IMG/VR virus record: IMGVR_UViG_3300009285_003105
Coordinates: 1 to 38,377 of that record
DNA: 38,377 nt
Direction: 5' to 3' (one strand)
DNA from: a virus
Position numbers and translations under genes: made by a program. This document shows, one piece after another, positions 1 to 5,520 of the stretch. The notes beneath the pieces are model-generated. The model worked only from the letters and a program-made list of their open reading frames with translations. It searched no databases and had not been told where the DNA came from. Every line of letters begins with the position of its first letter. The first letter of the stretch is position 1.

Positions 1-11
1 CCCGCGGAGGG
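1..11. repeat. 11-bp terminal direct repeat, left copy (cohesive-end candidate)
   Basis: The first 11 bases, CCCGCGGAGGG, are repeated exactly as the last 11 bases of the window (38367-38377). The junction falls between the Q-like gene and the late operon, about 1.2 kb from the small terminase gene, where a cos site would be reasonable. A 5' overhang filled in before sequencing would give such a duplication. An assembly overlap of a circular molecule is the alternative. Confidence 0.5.
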
Positions 12-58
12 AGCCCACGCCCCCCTATCCGGACCCCCTCTCCTCACCAGCAGCGGGT

Positions 59-787
59 ATGCACACCAACGATCTCGGGCGCTACAGCTCGCGCTGCCGG
101 TACACGCGCTACAGCTACCAGGCTGATTACTCGGCCGTGATCGCCCCGGACGGGCGCGCATTGTGGTACCGCCTACCGAACAGCAACTGGATACGCGCAG
201 CCATCACTCGGCTGGGTAGTGTGCGCATCGCCAAGGCTATCGTGCAGCCCCTTGCCCAGCCGCCGCGGGCGAGCGTCTATCGCGCCATGCGCCGCGCGCT
301 GCGCGAACATCTGCCGGCGTGGTGCGATATCTACCTGCTACCGCGGCAATACAGCGAGCACCGCACACGGTTGCTTGCGCGCGATACGCGCAACGGTGAA
401 CTGTTCCACGTCGAACGCGATACCTGCCTACGCGATGCGTCCCAGCTCGCCGCCACGATCGAAAGCGCGCTCCAGCGCCGCTTCACCGAGCGGCGTCTCA
501 CCGAGCGCAATGCCGAGTTGGATCGCGCGCTGGAGGAGCGCGGCTGGCTGATCGAGGTGACAACAAACGACTCGGTGCTCGCGGGTAACTGCCCTCTCGG
601 TACGCAGTCGTTCCGCGAGCGCGAGCTGATCGCCCGGGGGATCGAAGACGACAGCATACCGGCCGCAGCGCTCCTAAGAATACGCGACGACAGCTTCACG
701 CGCCGTGCGGCGCGAGCCGCCGCACTCAGACATACAATCCCGGCAGCTTCCGAACCTGAAGAAACCCACGATCAATCCTCTCTATAG
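59..787 (+). CDS. conserved-looking phage protein of unknown function
   Basis: This encodes a 242-residue, arginine-rich, acidic-ended protein with no membrane segment. Residues around 170-190 carry a segment of the form SVLAGNCPLGTQSF. I have seen similar S-x-x-AGNC-x-x-G motifs in uncharacterised proteins of proteobacterial phages, so I believe the gene is real, but I assign no function. No Shine-Dalgarno sequence precedes the ATG, and the frame stays open upstream to the window edge and across the end-to-end junction, so the true start may lie beyond position 1. It is the only plus-strand gene between the Q-like gene and the late operon, so late transcription would cross it antisense. Confidence 0.6.
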   Translation: MHTNDLGRYSSRCRYTRYSYQADYSAVIAPDGRALWYRLPNSNWIRAAITRLGSVRIAKAIVQPLAQPPRASVYRAMRRALREHLPAWCDIYLLPRQYSEHRTRLLARDTRNGELFHVERDTCLRDASQLAATIESALQRRFTERRLTERNAELDRALEERGWLIEVTTNDSVLAGNCPLGTQSFRERELIARGIEDDSIPAAALLRIRDDSFTRRAARAAALRHTIPAASEPEETHDQSSL

Positions 788-886
788 GAGACACAGATCG
801 TCGCGGCGTTCCGGGGGCTGTTCTGGTGAGGCAAATTACAAATCAGAATAATATCGGCAGGTTAAGAAAATTCTATATGAGGCGGG

Positions 887-1522
887 CTAGATGTCAAGTC
901 GCCTCGCCGTGTTCTGCAAAGCCACTGCCTCCCAATACCCCAAGAACGATTGTATGGCCCGATAACGATTGAGCCATACATACCGCCATGTTCCACGTGG
1001 AACATGCATCGCGGCGGCCCTGGCGCGATCTGAATAGCATTTGCGGCCAGTTCCCCGGCAGGCTGTACATTGATAAATTTTGGCATCATTCTTAATTGAT
1101 CCGACACCCAAGCACCATAGACAAATATACGGAGATACTGTTTCGTGAATCGCCAATAGACACAGATTTTCGACAAATCCCCTATATGGGATATGCCATT
1201 TTTTATACGAGGGAACTCGAACTAGTTCAAGCAATCTGTCATCCATGACGGCACGGATTAAAGCTGAAAGCAGATCATCAATATAACGATACTGCCCGGC
1301 GTATTTGATCCGCACAAGCAGGCCGGATGCACCCGGCGCTCCGGCCAGGGCGGCGGCTATGTCGGGCGGGCTCAAGCCTTTGAAATCTCCTTTGGTGGCT
1401 TGTCCCCAGATCTGAAATTGTGAAAGAGATTTTGAACATTGATCGGACAATCTGGCAATCAGCTCTGCTGCGCGGTCCGGTTCCACTTTTTCTCCCAGGA
1501 CTTTTTGTCCGATTTTTTCCAT
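887..1522 (-). CDS. putative Q-type late antitermination protein
   Basis: This 211-residue protein has a DnaJ-like zinc finger with two CxxCxGxG knuckles (C134/C137 in CLWCLGVG, C152/C155 in CTACRGTG). A basic, aromatic C-terminal segment (about 160-205, with W..Y......L..WE) follows and could be a helix-turn-helix. Phage 82/DLP12-type Q proteins have the same layout: about 200 residues, a zinc knuckle, then a C-terminal DNA-binding region. Q proteins load onto RNA polymerase at the late promoter and let it read through terminators. The position fits: it is last in the RusA-containing early operon, and across the joined ends it directly precedes the terminase operon. The ATG at 1522 lies inside the end of the preceding gene. 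A generic zinc-finger protein cannot be excluded. Confidence 0.6.
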   Translation of the reverse strand: MEKIGQKVLGEKVEPDRAAELIARLSDQCSKSLSQFQIWGQATKGDFKGLSPPDIAAALAGAPGASGLLVRIKYAGQYRYIDDLLSALIRAVMDDRLLELVRVPSYKKWHIPYRGFVENLCLLAIHETVSPYICLWCLGVGSIKNDAKIYQCTACRGTGRKCYSDRARAAAMHVPRGTWRYVWLNRYRAIQSFLGYWEAVALQNTARRLDI

Positions 1523-1692
1523 CTACTACAACCGTCTTTCCCCAGCTTCGGAAAGCCTTGAATATGCAATCTCAGATCGGCCTTCTTGAGATAACGGCTA
1601 TTATATAGACATGCCGGACAGCCGCTTTTGTAGCGGTCGTTGTATTGAGCGCAGCCAGCGGGATCATAATAAAACCGCGACGGAAAGGCCAT
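1459..1692 (-). CDS. small cysteine-containing phage protein, unknown function
   Basis: This is a 77-residue basic protein. It has four cysteines (a GCAQYNDRYKSGCPACLYN segment near the N terminus and a later GCSRW), which suggests a metal site. I chose the ATG at 1692 because it overlaps the stop of the upstream zinc-finger gene as TAATG, a usual arrangement for translational coupling. The longer TTG start at 1704 has no ribosome-binding site. The 3' end overlaps the start of the Q-like gene by about 60 bases. Early-operon neighbours of Q are often small zinc proteins, but no function can be given. Confidence 0.55.
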   Translation of the reverse strand: MAFPSRFYYDPAGCAQYNDRYKSGCPACLYNSRYLKKADLRLHIQGFPKLGKDGCSRWKKSDKKSWEKKWNRTAQQS

Positions 1693-1925
1693 TACAAGCG
1701 CCAATTTGAGCGCAACAAGGATTGTATATTTGCCGCTTGATCTTGTTTTTTATTGTGAAATTCCTGTTTCACTTGTTTTAGAAGTTTTTTCTTTTGGTCG
1801 CTATATCGAAGTTTCCGAGATGCGTCATTGCATTGTTTGCTGCAATATTTTTTTCTTCGCCAATTTGCTTCTGAACATTCGGGATGACGGACGAGATGAG
1901 CCCTACAAGAAACGCAGATCCTCAA
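1692..1925 (-). CDS. small zinc-finger protein
   Basis: This is a 77-residue protein with CVSC at residues 4-7 and KYCSKQC at about 26-32, a plausible four-cysteine treble-clef or ribbon zinc site. A lysine/glutamine-rich tail follows, likely helical and nucleic-acid binding. The start appears to be TTG at 1925, supported by a good TGGAGG Shine-Dalgarno seven bases upstream; no in-frame ATG nearby is as well placed. It lies in the RusA to Q stretch and is coupled to the next gene by a TAATG overlap. The family is not recognised. Confidence 0.55.
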   Translation of the reverse strand: MRICVSCRAHLVRHPECSEANWRRKKYCSKQCNDASRKLRYSDQKKKLLKQVKQEFHNKKQDQAANIQSLLRSNWRL

Positions 1926-1955
1926 GAGAATGCCTCCAGTTTTTTCCTGCGATAC

Positions 1956-2276
1956 TCATCCCTTCCCCTTTTGCCGCCAAAGCGCAAGCACCCGGTGCTG
2001 GACAGTTTCACGGACCGCTACTGGCACGTGACTTAGCGCCTCGCGCCGCGCCTCACGGTCCGGCTGATTGTACACCCACTTGACAAGCCCAGCGACCTTT
2101 TCCCAGTGATCTTTGACATGAATTCTGACGTTTTCTCGGATTCCAGCCGGCAACGCCTCGATTGCAGCCTCCTGGGCGGCCTCTGGCAGGGCTAGGATCG
2201 CACCTGCGTGTACCCGCGCGGGTTTGTTATCCGCCAGGTACGATCGCAGTTCCTGGAGCTTCTGAATAGCCTTCAT
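1956..2276 (-). CDS. helical repeat protein next to RusA, unknown function
   Basis: This is a 106-residue, probably all-helical protein. Two segments look like copies of one another: around residues 31-62 (alanine/glutamate-rich helix, then LPAGIRENVRIHVKDHW) and 73-101 (ending VPVAVRETVQHRVLALW). Each has the pattern P-x-x-x-RE-x-V-x-x-HV-x-x-x-W. The start codon overlaps the RusA stop (TAATG at 2274-2278), so the two are probably translationally coupled. Similar small proteins sit beside RusA in other phages. It may help RusA or another recombination protein, but that is inference from position only. Confidence 0.6.
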   Translation of the reverse strand: MKAIQKLQELRSYLADNKPARVHAGAILALPEAAQEAAIEALPAGIRENVRIHVKDHWEKVAGLVKWVYNQPDREARREALSHVPVAVRETVQHRVLALWRQKGKG

Positions 2277-2650
2277 TAGGGAAGGCTTATTTGCCTGATA
2301 TGCACATGGACACCAAGTATCTGCCCGCGCTCGCGCTCGATCGTGATGCGATCGAACTGCTCATCATCCTGGATCACGCCGGCATGCACGATGCCATCTA
2401 GGCACGCTTTAGCAACGTTGTCCAGATCCCGACGGCGCTTATCTGGTGGCGTGACAAGCAGATGAATCTCCAGACGCCCCGCGACCCCGCACTTGAACAG
2501 GCGTTGCTCCATGCAGGCCGCGATGACCGCAGAACGGTAGGCTCGACCATCACGGCTGATCAGGTGGCGACCAGCGAGTTTCCCGCGCGTGGGGTGGCGC
2601 CAGTATCTGTTCACGCTTGGAGGATAAGGCAGGTGGAAGGAAATCATCAT
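2276..2650 (-). CDS. rusA: RusA-family Holliday junction resolvase
   Basis: This 124-residue protein is the normal RusA length. RusA is a dimeric nuclease that nicks Holliday junctions symmetrically and trims branched phage replication intermediates. Visible signatures are PPSVNRYWRH near the N terminus, RRDLDN at 73-78 (D75 and D77), a lysine at 81, and the DD pair at 95-96 in GVIQDD. These match the catalytic aspartates and lysine of E. coli RusA. It works alongside Bet, the YqaJ-type exonuclease and NinB encoded on the plus strand. The upstream sequence lacks a clear ribosome-binding site and overlaps a fragment resembling the start of the barrel-protein gene. Confidence 0.9.
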   Translation of the reverse strand: MMISFHLPYPPSVNRYWRHPTRGKLAGRHLISRDGRAYRSAVIAACMEQRLFKCGVAGRLEIHLLVTPPDKRRRDLDNVAKACLDGIVHAGVIQDDEQFDRITIERERGQILGVHVHIRQISLP

Positions 2651-2680
2651 GATGACACAAAACTATTGATTAAATCCTAA
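2648..2680 (+). pseudogene. short remnant of a paralogue of the 10773 exported-protein gene
   Basis: In one frame this stretch reads D-D-T-K-L-L-I-K-S then stop. It matches the start of the exported-protein gene at 10773 (D-E-D-T-K-L-L-I-K-S-Y). About 24 of 29 bases agree. Four of the five differences are silent third-position changes, and the stop TAA replaces TAT. That pattern suggests a once-coding paralogue that diverged and was then cut down. It overlaps the start region of rusA on the other strand. Confidence 0.4.
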
Positions 2681-2974
2681 TTTAGCTCGATGGTGAGTCC
2701 GTTGTGATGGGCAACAGGCCGCCCACCCAAATAATCCTGAGTTAGCGCACTGTCGCATCTAGCCCGACGGAGCCGCCGCTGCTTAGAGCTCCTATCACCT
2801 GTAACCGTGGATAGGATTCAGCCAGCCTTTGCTAGTCGGTTACACTAGGCCCCTCCGGGTGCTGGACTTTATGCCCGCCCTTGCGTCTTTGGAGGTGTCC
2901 CGAGTAGACGCACTCTTAAAAACCATGCCCCTCGCGTCTGCATACCGCGAGCATAGTCATCGGAATCGGCGGCC
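2681..2974. other. region without a convincing gene
   Basis: No reading frame here has a ribosome-binding site and believable protein. Several inverted repeats are visible: TGTAACC with GGTTACA around 2800-2855, and CTCGCG with CGCGAG around 2931-2949. A replication origin or structured RNA is possible. I see no iteron array. A 64-codon minus-strand frame (2916-3110) is not supported. Confidence 0.35.
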
Positions 2975-3004
2975 TTGACGGGGATTTGGTACTTCGTGGA
3001 TAAT
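2975..3004 (+). promoter_or_regulatory. sigma70-like promoter for a small RNA
   Basis: TTGACG at 2975-2980, an 18-base spacer and GATAAT at 2999-3004 form a good sigma70-like promoter pointing opposite to the early operon. Predicted initiation is near 3011, and the transcript would meet an intrinsic terminator about 85-90 bases later. Confidence 0.5.
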
Positions 3005-3010
3005 GATTCC

Positions 3011-3099
3011 GTCGGTCGCACGACATTTTATGCACAGGCGCCGCCATGGTGTCAACAAGTGCATAAACGGACAGGGCCATCTTAACCGGTGGCCTTTTT
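3011..3099 (+). ncRNA. candidate OOP-like antisense small RNA
   Basis: A roughly 89-nt transcript is bounded by the promoter at 2975-3004 and the terminator at 3075-3099. It is strongly structured. TTTATGCAC (3027-3035) pairs perfectly with GTGCATAAA (3059-3067), and inside that GGCGCC (3037-3042) pairs with GGTGTC (3048-3053) around a five-base loop. It lies antisense to the early operon transcribed from the Cro promoter, as lambda OOP RNA does, so it could modulate that mRNA. Position and structure are seen; function is inferred. Confidence 0.45.
3075..3099 (+). terminator. intrinsic terminator of the small RNA
   Basis: GGCCA (3075-3079) pairs with TGGCC (3090-3094) around a ten-base loop and is followed by five T residues (3095-3099). 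The stem is short but correctly placed downstream of the promoter at 2975. Confidence 0.45.
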
Positions 3100-3190
3100 C
3101 GTTTTGTCATGGGTGAAGCGCCGCACTCCGTTGTTACTTCTTGGCCGCGCCGCTCAACTCGGCGATAGGCGGAATTCTGTCTAATACACT

Positions 3191-3959
3191 GTTAGGGGCC
3201 GAAAAGCGCTACCTGTCGAGTCTCAGCCATGTATCTATCCGTGGCTGCTAGCCAGTAGTCAGCGTCAATCTCGCACCCCACCAAATCCACCCCAAAATAG
3301 TGTGCTGCAATCGCAATGCTTCCGCTTCCGAGGTGGGTATCTAAAACCTTCATTCCTGGCTGTGCGTACCGCTGCAGCAGCCACTCATACAACTTCACCG
3401 GCTTCTGTGTCGGGTGAACCCGGCGTTCGTTCAACGCTTTGTTTCCTTGCTGGCGCTGGCTACCTACCGCCTCTCCTTGCATCATCCCGCGCCACATATA
3501 GCGCACCACGTCCACGCGCTCGTTTAGGCTGCAGTAGGCTATCTCCGCGCCGCTCTGGTCGCTGCCATCGTTCACCTTATCCCAAACAATCGCGCCACCT
3601 TGCAGCCTCACCGGCATGTAGTTAGCGCCCCAAATAATCTGATGCTTTGCAACCCTTCGCAGCTCTGCAAAATACTCCGTCGTGGGCGGTTCTTTGTCCC
3701 AGTCTTTTTTTGCGTAGCCGCCATCCATACAACGCAAAGTGCCTCCGTTCTTCTGCTTCACATTGCTGCAGCGGTTTGTCCCGCCGTCCTCCCCGCGTCC
3801 GTAGGGCGGGTCTACTATAGCCAGGTCAAAGGCTGCATCTGGCATCTTCGCCATATAGTCCATGCAGTCAACATTAAGCAGTTCAATCATTGGCTTTCTA
3901 CAATCGGCCCCTAACCAGTCAATCCACGGGACCGGCTACGCCGGCCCGTGATTTCCGGC
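3191..3959 (+). mobile_element. integron-type gene cassette C1 (methyltransferase)
   Basis: The segment begins with GTTAGGGGCCGA (3191-3202) and the exact reverse complement TCGGCCCCTAAC occurs at 3904-3915, followed by an attC-like palindrome. In an integron cassette the 5' core and the attC R'' core are complementary, because they meet in the circular form; that is what is seen here. By its extrahelical bases the attC points to the plus strand, whereas the methyltransferase inside reads on the minus strand. The left junction has no attC, so this is the first cassette of the array. Confidence 0.75.
3192..3890 (-). CDS. DNA adenine/cytosine-N4 methyltransferase, permuted (beta-type) order
   Basis: This 232-residue enzyme would transfer a methyl group from S-adenosylmethionine to an exocyclic amino group of A or C in DNA. 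The catalytic motif DPPY is at residues 27-30. The SAM-binding motif, here LDTHLGSGS, comes late in the chain (about 185-193), and HPTQKP precedes it. That order is typical of beta-class amino-methyltransferases. No restriction endonuclease is adjacent, so it probably protects phage DNA or marks regulatory sites; this is inference. The TAA stop lies inside the GTTAGGGG core at 3191, and the ATG sits just inside the attC at the other end. The gene therefore fills the whole cassette, antisense to the attC polarity but in line with the phage early operon. Confidence 0.85.
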   Translation of the reverse strand: MIELLNVDCMDYMAKMPDAAFDLAIVDPPYGRGEDGGTNRCSNVKQKNGGTLRCMDGGYAKKDWDKEPPTTEYFAELRRVAKHQIIWGANYMPVRLQGGAIVWDKVNDGSDQSGAEIAYCSLNERVDVVRYMWRGMMQGEAVGSQRQQGNKALNERRVHPTQKPVKLYEWLLQRYAQPGMKVLDTHLGSGSIAIAAHYFGVDLVGCEIDADYWLAATDRYMAETRQVALFGP

Positions 3960-3966
3960 ATTATGA
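3909..3966 (+). mobile_element. attC site 1
   Basis: R'' is CCCTAAC (3909-3915). The arms AATCCACGGGACCGGC and GCCGGCCCGTGATT pair if one C and one A are left unpaired in the 5' arm, the extrahelical-base pattern of aadA-type attC sites in sense orientation. The R' core is altered to ATTATGA (3960-3966). Positions 3911-3959 are the exact reverse complement of 14735-14783 in attC5. Confidence 0.75.
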
Positions 3967-4073
3967 GTCACGAAAAATTCCAGCACACGCACAACAAAAC
4001 CAAGTTCGCCCGTCGCGGCTGTAGTGCCAAACATCATGCTGGCAAACGCGGCAGTAGGAAGTCCGGCTCATAA
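3963..4073 (+). CDS. 36-residue basic peptide of cassette C2, unknown function
   Basis: This is a very basic, histidine- and lysine-rich short protein (starts MSHEKFQHTHNK, ends SRKSGS) with no recognisable family. The ATG overlaps the altered core at the end of attC1, and the TAA at 4071-4073 lies in the first core of attC2, exactly as a cassette gene is placed. No strong ribosome-binding site is seen. The cassette ends match as ATTATGAG (3960-3967) and CTCATAAT (4067-4074). Support is the cassette geometry rather than homology. Confidence 0.4.
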   Translation: MSHEKFQHTHNKTKFARRGCSAKHHAGKRGSRKSGS

Positions 4074-4157
4074 TAACTGGCTGGAGCCGACGCCGGAGGC
4101 GATGCGCGGTGTTTTCTGTTGGTTTCATGGCTGACGCGGCTCAAAACGGCGTTAGGA
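4068..4157 (+). mobile_element. attC site 2
   Basis: An imperfect palindrome runs from the TCATAAT/AATAAC core to GTTAGGA (4151-4157). The 5' arm TGGAGCCGACG and the reverse complement of the 3' arm (TGAGCCGCG) agree except for an extra G and an extra A in the 5' arm, the paired extrahelical bases expected of attC in plus orientation. The central variable region is about 40 bases. Confidence 0.7.
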
Positions 4158-4734
4158 GTCACCGCCATGGTTTTTCCACCCACAATCGAACACATATAAA
4201 TAGCACCATTGGCCAACACACAAGCAATCCACCTATCGCCCCCCATCCCAAAGACTGGAGAATCAATTGGAAGCTAATACCGTTTCCCTTCTCACCGCCG
4301 CTCTTGCTGGGGGCGCCGCTGGTGCTGGCATTTCCAGCATCCTTACTCTTATTGGCCAATGGCTCAATAGACGAAGCGATAGTCAGAGGCATTTTGTTGA
4401 CCTCTGCTTTAAGGCCGCCACTGAAAACCTCATCCGCGACACCGAAGCAACAAAGGCCAGAGGAAAAGGTGCTATCGCGCCGCTCGATTTGTATCTGATC
4501 CACATGCTTAGCCTCATGCGTATCTCTACCAGCAATGAATTGTCCCAGGAGAAAATGATCGACGAGTGGGTACGTATCAGCCGGAACACCAGAGAAGCCA
4601 TGGAGAACGCAATAAAGCAAGATATTGCACGTCGCAATCATAAGAAAATTGACTCCTAACTATGTTTTCAACCGGACGCGGTGATACGGCGCACCGTTTC
4701 CTGTTGTCCCTTAGCCCGCGCCGGTTAAAACGGC
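4151..4734 (+). mobile_element. integron-type gene cassette C3
   Basis: The cassette starts GTTAGGAGTC (4151-4160), and the exact reverse complement GACTCCTAAC occurs at 4651-4660 at the head of attC3. One gene (4267-4659) lies inside in sense orientation, with its stop codon in the core. This is the textbook one-gene cassette layout. Confidence 0.75.
4267..4659 (+). CDS. membrane-anchored cassette protein, unknown function
   Basis: This 130-residue protein has an N-terminal alanine/glycine-rich hydrophobic segment (about residues 6-30, with SSILTLIGQWL), likely a single membrane anchor. A charged, helical cytoplasmic part follows. The start is a TTG at 4267 with GGAG seven bases upstream; no ATG fits better. 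The TAA stop is part of the attC3 core CCTAAC. The overlapping minus-strand frame of 160 codons is compositionally poor and contradicts the cassette direction, so I reject it. The function is unknown. Membrane-anchored small proteins are common cassette products, and superinfection or phage defence is only a guess. Confidence 0.6.
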   Translation: MEANTVSLLTAALAGGAAGAGISSILTLIGQWLNRRSDSQRHFVDLCFKAATENLIRDTEATKARGKGAIAPLDLYLIHMLSLMRISTSNELSQEKMIDEWVRISRNTREAMENAIKQDIARRNHKKIDS

Positions 4735-4741
4735 GTTAGGC
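4654..4741 (+). mobile_element. attC site 3 (clearest example)
   Basis: R'' is TCCTAAC (4654-4660) and R' is GTTAGGC (4735-4741). The 5' arm GTTTTCAACCGGACGCGG equals the reverse complement of the 3' arm except for one extra C and one extra A. This is the same two extrahelical bases, in the same arm and with the same spacing, as in aadA attC sites. The GTTAGGC that closes the array also forms the stop codon of the phage gene at 4736 on the other strand. Confidence 0.8.
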
Positions 4742-4903
4742 CCCAATGTGTTTCACTAATGCCCCGACCAGAAACAGAGTATCGCCGCAATCCGGACAAT
4801 CAAGGATCAGATATGAACTATCTCGTTCGTTGTCTTGAAAGATTGCGACTGCGAATGCCTCTTTGTGTTCGCATTTTTTTTTGCGAGACGCTTTTCTTCC
4901 CAT
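4736..4903 (-). CDS. small zinc-ribbon-like phage protein
   Basis: This is a 55-residue protein: a basic start (MGRKASRKKK), then a cysteine-histidine pair (CEH) and CPDCG, a likely metal site. I prefer the ATG at 4903, though a GTG at 4930 is possible. The TAA stop lies in the core that ends the left cassette array. Joining the flanks of the array restores GCCTAACAGTG, so the cassettes appear to have inserted exactly at this stop codon without changing the protein. It overlaps the previous gene in another frame across a run of nine A residues, so a frameshifted single gene is an alternative. Confidence 0.5.
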   Translation of the reverse strand: MGRKASRKKKCEHKEAFAVAIFQDNERDSSYLILDCPDCGDTLFLVGALVKHIGA

Positions 4904-5060
4904 CCTCAAAACCGGCTTTGTATGTTTCACGGATCACCTCATGAAGTTTTGCAATCATCCCAGCACCAACGGTTTGATACCCTCCGATTTCGGAGAGGCC
5001 ATCAATCCAATCCCATTGGTCCAGAAATTTCTTGTTTCGTAACATGTTAAACAGACTCAT
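4818..5060 (-). CDS. small phage protein, unknown function
   Basis: This encodes 80 residues. The first 60 look like a real protein (helical, with RETYKAGFEDGKKSVS), while the arginine-rich tail reads through the start of the next gene in a different frame. The frame change coincides with nine consecutive A residues (4877-4885), where a +1 or -2 slip would fuse it to the zinc-ribbon-like protein downstream. It lies in the early operon after Cro. The ATG at 5060 has no clear ribosome-binding site and overlaps the end of the upstream gene, suggesting coupling. Confidence 0.5.
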   Translation of the reverse strand: MSLFNMLRNKKFLDQWDWIDGLSEIGGYQTVGAGMIAKLHEVIRETYKAGFEDGKKSVSQKKMRTQRGIRSRNLSRQRTR

Positions 5061-5220
5061 GGTGTTCAGGTTTAACTAAACTTGCGTTATTCGAATCTTC
5101 GGAAAATATCAACCACTCAGGTCCCTCGTCTTCGTCGCCACAATTCCGCCAGACGCGCGAAAACCGCGGGACGCACACTTCGTCGAGTTGGGTATAGTGA
5201 AAAATTTCCAGTTGTTCCAT
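5047..5220 (-). CDS. small acidic early protein, unknown function
   Basis: This is a 57-residue acidic protein (MEQLEIFHYTQLDEV start, with a DEDEGPEW stretch) and no known family. The ATG at 5220 comes immediately after the T-run of the intrinsic terminator that follows the Cro-type gene; the GC-rich 3' arm of the hairpin would be its only ribosome-binding site. An alternative ATG at 5238 lies in the terminator loop. It is the first gene beyond the terminator in the early operon, a place where lambdoid phages use antitermination. Confidence 0.45.
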   Translation of the reverse strand: MEQLEIFHYTQLDEVCVPRFSRVWRNCGDEDEGPEWLIFSEDSNNASLVKPEHHESV

Positions 5221-5251
5221 AAAAAAGCCCGCCTTCATGGTACCGGCGGGC
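5221..5251 (-). terminator. intrinsic terminator after the Cro-type gene (tR1-like)
   Basis: On the minus strand GCCCGCC pairs with GGCGGGC around an 11-base loop and is followed by six T residues. It stands 10 bases past the Cro-type stop codon, like lambda tR1 after cro. Genes beyond it (5220 down to 887) would need read-through or antitermination. Confidence 0.8.
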
Positions 5252-5261
5252 TAACCCTCGG

Positions 5262-5483
5262 CTACCCAACTACCGAGGGAACAACGGAGGAGCCCGTCGG
5301 AAATAAATCTGGTCGAATGCGCGAAAGTGTCAGCCCGGTTATCTCGGCCACGCGCGCCGCGTGACGCTTCGGCACCCGGCGCCACTGGTAAATCGCACTG
5401 GTGGAGATATCGAGCTGTCGCGCCAGCCTTGAAGCTCCGCCGGCGGCAAGAAAGATCGGTCGCATCGTTCTTGGGTATTTCAT
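5262..5483 (-). CDS. YdaS/Cro-family transcriptional regulator
   Basis: This 73-residue protein is a compact helix-turn-helix regulator. Helix 2 to helix 3 read ASRLARQLDISTSAIYQWRR at about 17-36, followed by the conserved VPKRHA segment and a C-terminal ITGL-x-LSRIRPDLFP tail typical of the YdaS/Cro group. It should bind the three similar sites in the 98-bp divergent region and switch the two early promoters. The gene starts two to three bases from the predicted transcription start, so its mRNA is probably leaderless. No CI-type repressor is encoded next to it. Confidence 0.85.
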   Translation of the reverse strand: MKYPRTMRPIFLAAGGASRLARQLDISTSAIYQWRRVPKRHAARVAEITGLTLSRIRPDLFPTGSSVVPSVVG

Positions 5484-5491
5484 ATTCCGCT

Positions 5492-5520
5492 TATATAACG
5501 GTATTTCCGCATCTTGTCAA
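5492..5520 (-). promoter_or_regulatory. early minus-strand promoter (pR-like)
   Basis: On the minus strand TTGACA (5520-5515), a 17-base spacer and TATATA (5497-5492) form a strong promoter. Initiation about seven bases downstream falls near 5485, only two bases before the ATG at 5483. Confidence 0.75.

Noticed and set aside
2736-2760. GTTAGCG core-like sequence
   Set aside because: No matching cassette end and no palindrome with attC spacing.
2916-3110. 64-codon minus-strand frame antisense to the small RNA
   Set aside because: No ribosome-binding site, unlikely composition, and the region is better explained by RNA structure.
3145-3197. Possible attC to the left of the methyltransferase cassette (GCTCAAC to GTTAGGG)
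   Set aside because: The arms between the cores do not pair; it is better read as the phage insertion site.
4159-4641. 160-codon minus-strand frame opposite the C3 cassette gene
   Set aside because: Poor composition, no ribosome-binding site, and the attC polarity, core-embedded stop and sound protein all favour the plus-strand gene at 4267.
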